From Siphonodentalium dalli (lineage: Eukaryota; Mollusca; Scaphopoda; Gadilida; Siphonodentaliidae), in assembly GCA_032622095.1 (NCBI GenBank), contig CP136067.1:46235549-46299548 (forward strand): a stretch of 64,000 nt of DNA. Reading direction: 5' to 3'. Below are positions 57,273 to 64,000 of the stretch, piece by piece. Position 1 is the stretch's first letter. Each line of letters opens with the position of its first letter. The notes beneath the pieces were generated by a model. The model worked only from the letters and a program-made list of their open reading frames with translations. It was not told where the DNA came from and searched no databases. Made by a program: the position numbers and the translations under genes.

Positions 57273-57276
57273 TTAA

Positions 57277-57632
57277 CCTCGGCCTACGGCCTTGGTGAGT
57301 AGTGACTTCCTCGGGTTGACAAATCCCCGCTTCAACCTCGAAACAATGCGATACTTGTATAATATTAAGAAGAAATTTACGAAATATGTCTCGTTGCATA
57401 ACTATATCTCCCACAATAAGTGAAATCACATGTATGCTATCGGTGAATCCTCAGTTGGTTACCCGGAGGTCAAAGTTGAGAAGTAATATCTATTTTTAGT
57501 AAATCACTCCAGCCGGGGAATTCCTAAAATAAAAACAACAATGCGGTGCTGAATCGTAGGTGTGACAACTTCACAAAACTAATAACATAGTGACCCTGAA
57601 TAAATACGATAAGTATATATTTCGTATATATA
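57277..57632. other. Unassigned sequence
   Basis: No feature seen. Confidence 0.4.
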
Positions 57633-58179
57633 CAGGGGGGGGTGAACAAACAAATTCCGGCACGTATGCCAGGGTGGGTGGGTGGTCAAAGCCACCAACA
57701 AGCAATTTTTTCCGCAACTAAAAAAAAATTTCCTGCTTGTTTTTTAGTGTTTTGGCAATGAGTTGGGCTTCAAACCCACTTTGAATGAGAGAAATAATGT
57801 AATTCTAACTGTAAACTGACTGCAGGCAGCTATTGTGTTGTATTTTGTTGCAAATTTTGAAATCCAAGATGGCCGCTGGCAGCCATGTTTTTTTGGCCGA
57901 ATGACCTCAAAATGACTCATTCCTATTTACATGTCCATGTTAACATCCATGATAAATAGTATGCACAGAAATTCATATACAGCTGTTTACAGTGAATTTC
58001 CCCCCGCAAATCTCTGTTTTAGTGTTAAAAGGGGGGGGTAGGTGTCAAAAAATGGTCGGAAAAAACTGCCGAAAACGGAAAAAAAATTGGCGGTGGGGGT
58101 GGGTGGGTACAAAAAATGATCGAAAGGGAAAAAATGCCATACGTGCCTGAAATTTTTTTCCGACCCTCCCCCCCCCCTG
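57633..58179. mobile_element. 547 bp hAT-like MITE with CAGGGGGG ends
   Basis: Ends CAGGGGGGGG and CCCCCCCCTG, with subterminal GGCACGTATG.CA / TGCCATACGTGCC inverted. The flanks are AT dinucleotide runs, so an 8 bp duplication (TATATATA-like) cannot be proven. Contains CCAAGATGGCCGC, a YY1-like word. No ORF. Confidence 0.8.
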
Positions 58180-58488
58180 ATATATATATAAATTAAATTT
58201 CTCAGAATTCTAGAAATCGTACTTGCACTAAAATACTGTTATAATATTTACCAAAGTCTGCTCGCACTTTCGACTGTTAACAAACTGATGCTACTCCAGA
58301 ACATTGTCCGTTGCCGATTAGTTGGCTATAATTTGGGAATCGCACCCGATAGGACTGAGATAGTCGCCACAAGTTATTTCGCCTATATATGAAGGCCGAA
58401 TCGGTCAGCTATATCACATTTATATCATAATATGGCATCCAAGACAACCGGACCGTATCTACAAGAAACGTGGACCGTATCAACATTT
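58180..58488. other. Unassigned sequence
   Basis: No feature seen. Confidence 0.4.
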
Positions 58489-58626
58489 TTCAATTACAAT
58501 TACAATTCCCAATATATCTAATTCACAATGTAATTAATTACAATTACTTTGAAATGTAATTCAATTACAATTACAATTACATTTCAGTACAGAATTGAAG
58601 TAGGAACACTTTTTATTTATATGAAC

Positions 58627-58632
58627 TTTATT
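58627..58632 (-). terminator. Poly(A) signal of the BED mini-gene
   Basis: AATAAA on the minus strand about 230 bp after the stop, before the second GTAATTG repeat block. Confidence 0.45.
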
Positions 58633-58860
58633 TGATAACAAAACATAAATTTAATGCAAGAAAAAATACACGAACTTGAAGAAGCACAATAATGAAGCAC
58701 ACTTGGTATAGAGCAGCCAATGTATTAGGTGCAGGATATGTTTTTGTAGAACTGAGCGATCATGATTTATAGCTGGCAATTCCAGTGTGTTGCATTGGCA
58801 ACTTGTAGCCTGGGCTGATCTTCTAGAAATTGGGATGATATCAGAGATTTGTGAACTTTG

Positions 58861-59454
58861 CTAACTATCTTTTCTAGGCTGTTGGTAACTTGCTGGTGGT
58901 GCTTGTGTGGCTGTGGATTCATAGACATCTTGATGCTTTCGCTATAGAATGAAAATAATAAGAGTATTTTAGTAACACATACATGTATCCATCATTTAAT
59001 TATTAAGGGAATAAGACCGTCCCAGTAAGTCAGACACAAAGCCAGGCCATTGTAAAGGACAATGAGATAATCAACACTCTAATTGTTAATTAGAGTCATA
59101 AACATAATTAGCCTTTGTGGCCACCAGCTTACTGGTGACACAATGCATCCACTAGATACTAATTGGGGATTAGTGAGGCAGCTATTTGTCCCCACATTGT
59201 CATTCAGTTGCAAATTAGAAGGGACAAGACACAATACATATACCAATAACACCATATGACTGAAGTAATATGTCAATTGAATTAAACAATACTAATACAT
59301 AGAAATGGAAACTTACCTTCAAATGTGTCACAAAATTGGAGGTAACTTTTTTGGAACCGGAGATTGTAGTTGGGCAAAGTTTGCACTTCGCTTTCATAGT
59401 ACACGACGTGTCTTTCTGCAAATCAAAATGCTGCCAGATTGTTTTTGTAGACAT
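58861..59454 (-). CDS. Two-exon BED-type zinc-finger mini-protein (72 aa)
   Basis: BED fingers are DNA-binding modules at the N-terminus of hAT transposases. The first coding exon (59454 to 59317) encodes 46 residues starting MSTKTIWQHF, with the zinc pair C-K-L-C and ending in HLK. It is followed by a perfect donor (AAG then GTAAGT). The second exon starts after an acceptor (TTCTATAG) at 58941 and continues in phase with RKHQDVYES, supplying the last histidine, so C2-H2 geometry (CxxC...HLKRKH) is complete only after splicing. It ends at a TAG at 58863-58861. AATAAA at 58632-58627 follows. A possible upstream non-coding exon ends at a GTACTT donor near 59817. No catalytic domain follows in the window, so the product would be a finger without transposase. 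Confidence 0.65.
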
Positions 59455-59989
59455 GTTGATAGCATTTTAGCAATGGTTGGTATGAATTTCTACCATAGCA
59501 TATATACCATATGAGGTCGAGATAATGAAACATGATCATAAGAGTGATCTATTATAGTGATCTATTGTCAATTATTTGAAGTTGGTTTCTCATTGTATTT
59601 ATCAAAACAAGCCTTCTACCTCAAAGGTTAACCAATGCTTAAGCAACCAAAGAGGTGTCAACAGAATTAAATATTGAGACACAGTGGATGAAAACTCAGT
59701 GTTGTGACAACATAGTGATAGCCAGTCACCAGTCTCACACTTTGAAATTTGGAAAAAAACATTTGAAGAAACCATTGGATGAATCATGAAAGAGAACTTT
59801 GAGAAGAAATAAGTACCTGTGATTTGAGGTAATTGAAATTAGACCCAAATTACAATTACAATTACATCATAACCAATTACAATTGCAATTACATGTAATT
59901 GAGAATAAACTCAATTACATGCAATTACTTGAAAAAATGTAATTAATTACCGTCAATTACAATTACAAATTACAATTACCCCATCCCTG

Positions 59990-60183
59990 CATGCAAGAAG
60001 TCCCGATTAACACAAAAACCCTGGATCAAAGGTCAATATGAATCAGGTTTCTTGTGGGCAATGTTTCCGGGGTGGTATTGTATACTCCCGGGTTTCTGGT
60101 AGACATGATCCGGGTTTCTTTGAGGGCCGTTCATTCAGTGTGTATTATTATTATGTTCTTTGTCTTTTGAGAATTAATTTACA
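59990..60183. other. Unassigned sequence
   Basis: No feature beyond a short CCGGGTTTCT duplication. Confidence 0.4.
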
Positions 60184-60191
60184 TTCGTTAG

Positions 60192-60445
60192 CAAGCCTTG
60201 AAATAGTGTGTCTGTCATTTGCCGAATGAGGTTCCCAGAGGATGAATTTAGTGATGTTACCCCGCATAGCGGGCTAGCATCACCAAACTCACCCTCTGTG
60301 GACCTCATTCTGCTTACACCTCAGCAGAATGAGGTTCCCAGAGGGTTAATTTGGTGATGCTAGCCCGCCACGCGGGGTATCATCACTAAATTCACCTTCT
60401 GGGGACCTCATTCTGCAAATGACAGACACCCTATTTCAAGGCTTG
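60192..60445. mobile_element. 254 bp fully palindromic MITE with 8 bp target duplication
   Basis: Ends CAAGCCTTGAAATAG / CTATTTCAAGGCTTG, flanked by TTCGTTAG at 60184-60191 and 60446-60453. The left and right halves are inverted copies over about 120 bp, and each half itself contains a hairpin (ATGAGGTTCCCAGAG...CTCTGTGGACCTCAT). The 8 bp duplication and CA...TG ends fit hAT mobilisation. Confidence 0.92.
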
Positions 60446-60558
60446 TTCGTTAGGGTTTCTTTAGATAAATATGGCCAGGATCCTACATTTACGTCACTAA
60501 TGTTATTTATAGCCCGTCGCTTCAGACGTTCGGATAGCTCTTATCTATTTCTAGTTAA

Positions 60559-60789
60559 CCCTTTACCCAACAAACCGGCCAAAAACGGCCAAATAAAGCT
60601 GCAACAGCCAAAATTATCTTGGGTCTGTCTCAATAAAACCATACAAATATGGATATCATTGGAACCGGCTCATTGACCACATTGTGATGGTTACAGTTAT
60701 GCCCTGTACCAATGCATTCTCTTATATATGCGAGTCGACCATAGGTCGCCTCGCATATATAAGAGAATGCATTGGTACAGGGCATAACT
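60559..60789. mobile_element. piggyBac-like MITE, family A copy 5, right end lost
   Basis: TTAA (60555-60558) then CCCTTTACCC. Keeps one complete palindrome, extended on both sides by ACAGTTATGCCCTGTACC and its inverse. The right terminus is missing. Confidence 0.88.
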
Positions 60790-61380
60790 GTCTTTGTCTT
60801 TTTAGGAAATAACGCGCGGAGGTTTTCATCTCACCCAATGCAACGTAGAAACCAACGACACACGGTTGGCAACAAAACATTTATCCAGATACATGAGTCA
60901 GTTTATCCTACCTATGCTTGGATCACGAGCCACCACTATCGGAAATTAAATCAGCTTCGCTGGACGTCCTATAACCTGATCTGTGACCTTGATCTTGTTC
61001 CTTCCTCAATCCCTTTATGATTAATTTATCGGTCAGTATATAGCTTCTTATTTGGCTATAGAGACTGAATTCGTGCATGGATTATTAATACCGTATAGTC
61101 CTATTTTCGATTGAATAAGACGAATTTTCGCTAGGGATTTACTTATATATGTGCGGCATTGGATATATTGTTGGCCGTCGTGAGGGCACTGTGAATCGGG
61201 ACTTTCTCTCGATTAAGCACATTTCACGCGAGACATGGCGAGAGAAAATGAGAACATTTACGTGGGATCCTGCTGGGAAAGCAATCTGTTGATTAGTCCA
61301 CAAACCTCTGTGGAGTCCTCCCGCAAATAAGCGAGATTTAATGGACTTAGTTAACCCAAACTGTTTGGTGATATTTGGAC
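60790..61380. other. Unassigned sequence
   Basis: No domain-bearing frame. Confidence 0.4.
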
Positions 61381-61740
61381 AATCAGTCAAAATGCCGAGT
61401 TGGTCAAGTTCGATGAATGCCTCATTGATATCAGGAAGTCTGTGGTCGAGTGGTTAGATCATGCACATGGTTCATTGATTATTTATAAATAAGGAACTCG
61501 GTTCGGCTTGTCGCCGCTGCCAACACTGCAAGTCGACCTCACTCATTGGTGATACTAGAACAGACAGTCAAAATGTCGAGTTGGTCAAGTTCGCATTCAT
61601 AGGTCATTGATATCAGGCAGTCGGTGGTCGAGTGGTTAGAGCATGCTCATGCTTCATTGATTATTTATATATGAGGAACTCGGTTCGGCTTGTCGTCGCC
61701 GACAACACTGCAAGTCGACCTCGACACTCTATCGACCTGG
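61381..61740 (+). repeat. Tandem tRNA-derived SINE-like units (182 bp period)
   Basis: Two units, each with box A-like TGGTCGAGTGG (61443-61453 and 61625-61635) and partial box B GGTTCGGCTTG (61500-61510 and 61682-61692). The upstream sequence (CAGTCAAAATG.CGAGTTGGTC) is also duplicated, so the whole SINE plus flank was tandemly copied. The box B mismatch makes pol III activity doubtful. Confidence 0.6.
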
Positions 61741-62645
61741 ACATATAAGTGTCAAGGTTGTTGTGCTTTACAGCAGGAACATGTCAAGTTATACGCATGG
61801 GAGCAAATTATACCAGTAATACATACACATTATTGAGGGAAGGCAGCGAATTTAAAGATGGAAGAAAGGTTTTATATAGGAGCAATATACATGTATAGTT
61901 GACGCGCTTCCGTTAATAAATCCAAACAAATTATATGCGCGCTGAAGAGGACCTTTAAATATAAGGAAGAAGAACTTATCCTGATTATGTACAAGTCATG
62001 CGTGAGGCGGCGACCAAAACACTGTATAATACGGATAAACAGTAGGGAGTCCTCACTAAAATAACAAAAGATAAGTCCAAAGAGGATCTGGGGCCAAAAT
62101 TTAAATTACTGAAACACCTTCAAGTTATGTGGATAGTATTTAACGTAGAAACTATAGAAGTTAAACTGTACAATACATCTCTGGTCCGGGCGGTTAGCTT
62201 CATTCATGACAAACGAAAACCAGACTGTGTTAACATTATTCCAACACTCTTATTCCCAAATATTCACGAAATATATGGAGAATGCGACGGAGAACTTGAA
62301 CTTCCTTAATCCTAAATGCCATGCATATAGTTACAGAGGAAGGGACACAATAAAGTTCGAATCCGAATCCGAGTTGGGGAAAAGTTGTAGTTGGGGTTTT
62401 AATATCGTTTATTGTCGTTAATATTAATCCAACATGTTTGGTTTGTGATAAACTATTCCAATTGTGCAGTGTACAATCCTTTTCTCTTTTCTCGTTAACA
62501 CACAAAAATGTCCGCCAGGCGGCGGAAATATATACTGCTCAGAGTTGATTGGAACGTGATGTAAAATTACCACAATTTGATGAATAGATATATTACAATA
62601 AAAATGATAGCACTATGTGCCGTAGGGATACGGTATCTTTTCACA
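61741..62645. other. Unassigned sequence
   Basis: Short overlapping frames on both strands near 62130-62500 have no family features. Confidence 0.4.
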
Positions 62646-62649
62646 GTGT

Positions 62650-63090
62650 AAATTGTTTCTCATAGACGACAATGTTAACGTTTCAGCCAAATTCACATAC
62701 TTGACGCATGCAGGCCACTTAAATTATGGTTACCCAGCTAGATTGACACCAGGTGATCATGAAAATGGAAGGAAAACCATAGGTCGTGTTTCACTTTTTA
62801 AAATAATTCCCCAGGTGTACGACAGGGCTATACCGCAGCATTTCTTACCTGGAAAAGCCCCGAAGTACCGCAACTATAGTTAAACGAATTTCAAGTACAC
62901 ACAAATCTATTGCCCATTAATTCATCAGATTAAATAATTTAGATATCAAATAAAGAAGATTTGATCATTTTATAATGTATCACATATATCATGTGATGGC
63001 CATTCTTCAGTCACCTTCACCTACACAGTGGACTCGATCACCGACACAGCATGGAACACATTTAGTTCACTGATTCCATGACTATTCCGT
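62650..63090 (+). pseudogene. LINE-like ORF fragment, paralogue 2 (empty site for B2)
   Basis: Aligns with 49740-50030 plus 50498-50650. The 76-codon frame shares PARLTP.DHEN and PQVYDRAIPQ with paralogue 1; the 3' part has a frame-disrupted AWNTFSSLI. The TTAA at 62930-62933 is unoccupied. Confidence 0.5.
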
Positions 63091-63570
63091 TCCGCCGGTC
63101 AAGGGCAGTGCCAGGAACCTAGTCACTAATGTAATATCTAAACCGTCGCTTCAGACTTTCAGAAACGTACGTCACTAACGTAATATCTAAACCGTCGCTT
63201 CAGATGTTCGGATAGCTGCAATCTGGAACTCATGCAATGGGTGAGCTAGAAATGTATTGGCGGAGTTATTGTATACTTACGAGTGACGGGGATTATGTGC
63301 ATTTTACGAACATCTCTTAAATGGGTGAGTTGTGTTTGATGTTTAAAATTGGTGCACAATAGATACCTGTTTCCCTTCTAAATTTCAGTTATAAATATCA
63401 TATTTTTAACGATTACTGATTTTGGAATATGCATTGTGAATTTCCAAAGCCCATGTACTAGTTTATCCCGATAAACATATAGACGTGTATATGTTTTAAA
63501 CTAAATTAAAATGAAAACCGCTTTGCGTTAGAGACAAAATGGTGACGTACACTGTTAGAAATTACTGTCG
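63091..63570. repeat. Short direct duplication then unassigned
   Basis: ACGTCACTAA.GTAATATCTA and CCGTCGCTTCAGA occur twice in tandem (63120-63150 and 63168-63205); a third related word lies at 60490-60540. The rest has no feature. Confidence 0.55.
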
Positions 63571-63645
63571 GTTCGACGGTTTCGGTCCGTCATAATCAAC
63601 GGTCCCATACCGTTTCATCAGTTTGACGGTCCCATACCGTTATTT
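63571..63645. repeat. Cluster of GACGGTCCCATACCGTT words
   Basis: ACGGTCCCATACCGTT occurs twice (about 63600 and 63625), with GTCGGTTCGACGGTTTCGG just upstream. The words are partly self-complementary (ACGGT/ACCGT). Confidence 0.7.
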
Positions 63646-64000
63646 TATGTGCCCATGAAAATTGTCTAAATTATATATTTTTGTGATTCAAAGTCATGCC
63701 GTCAAAATTCAATAGTATATTTATCGGCGACCATATTATATACGGCAATGACTCCATACAGTATGACTGAATCTTACTCTGCTGATATTCAATATGTATT
63801 AATATGCGCTTAATATTCCGGCTTTCATTCTGTGTTATGCGGTCGGTACGTATATTGATGAGTACGTTAACTTATTCTCATTCCGGGTTTAAGTTCGCGT
63901 TTTATCATTCAGATCATTTCGCCATTTTTCTCTGACGTTGCATATTTGATCCAAACTATTGGTTTTTTTTGGGAAACTGTTACCTGTTCGATTGTGGACA
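63646..64000. other. Unassigned sequence
   Basis: No feature seen. Confidence 0.4.

Larger units (their letters stand above)
58489..59989 (-). mobile_element. hAT-like element with CAATTACAATTAC subterminal repeats
   Basis: On the minus strand the right end reads CAGGGATGGGGTAATTG, a hAT-type terminus, followed by many GTAATTGTAATTG repeats (59835-59980). Matching repeats lie at 58489-58590 at the other side, where the terminal CAGGG is not found. Inside is a small spliced BED zinc-finger gene. No DDE transposase domain is present. Confidence 0.75.

Noticed and set aside
58434-59997. CATCCAAG / CATGCAAG as target duplication of the BED-bearing hAT element
   Set aside because: One mismatch, and no CAGGG terminus next to the left copy; likely coincidence.

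Overview
This window looks like gene-poor, repeat-dense intergenic DNA from an animal nuclear genome, most plausibly a marine invertebrate of the mollusc/lophotrochozoan kind. The reasons are AT-rich sequence, no bacterial gene organisation, GT/AG splice signals, poly(A) signals, tRNA-derived SINE promoters, truncated LINEs, a decayed Helitron helicase, many MITEs and tandem-repeat-bearing Helitron-like elements. The species assignment is inference; nothing in the sequence proves it. I found no convincing host protein-coding gene.

Layout. 1-1.3 kb: no assignable feature. 1.3-2.3 kb: a GC-rich unit with a structured leader, a lysine/arginine-rich open frame and a poly(A) signal; a second diverged copy lies at 40.0-41.6 kb, split by a 765 bp insertion. 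3.6-6.9 kb: a degenerate satellite that changes orientation near 4.44 kb and is split by a 5'-truncated LINE, itself split by a TTAA-flanked element. 7-15.6 kb: foldback elements, a 71 bp satellite, a 16 bp minisatellite, a SINE and TTAA elements. 13.8-14.4, 19.5-25.8 and 46.2-47.1 kb: Helitron/Helentron-like repeats sharing one terminal module; the 22.6-23.7 kb part is a Pif1-type helicase pseudogene. 28.0-32.5 kb: one inverted-repeat structure with about 1.05 kb arms. 32.7-45.7 kb: further foldbacks, TTAA elements and a 131 bp satellite. 47-53 kb: two related LINE-like fragments (the second at 62.7 kb) and more TTAA elements. 54-60.5 kb: four hAT-like insertions, two with clear 8 bp target duplications and one holding a small two-exon BED zinc-finger gene.

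The main theme is repeated invasion by TTAA-targeting non-autonomous elements. I recognise four families (here A: CCCTTTACCC ends; B: AGGTACTCAATCCG ends; C: AGATACGG ends; D: AGTGATGTG ends), plus diverged relatives. Two insertions can be proven from the window itself, because removing the element and one TTAA restores a LINE reading frame (C1) or matches a paralogous empty site (B2). No transposase for them is present, so they must have been mobilised in trans. Several repeats carry dense transcription-factor-like motifs (NRF1-like palindromes, TCAAGGTCA nuclear-receptor sites, ETS/YY1/E-box-like clusters). These are sequence observations only; no binding is shown.
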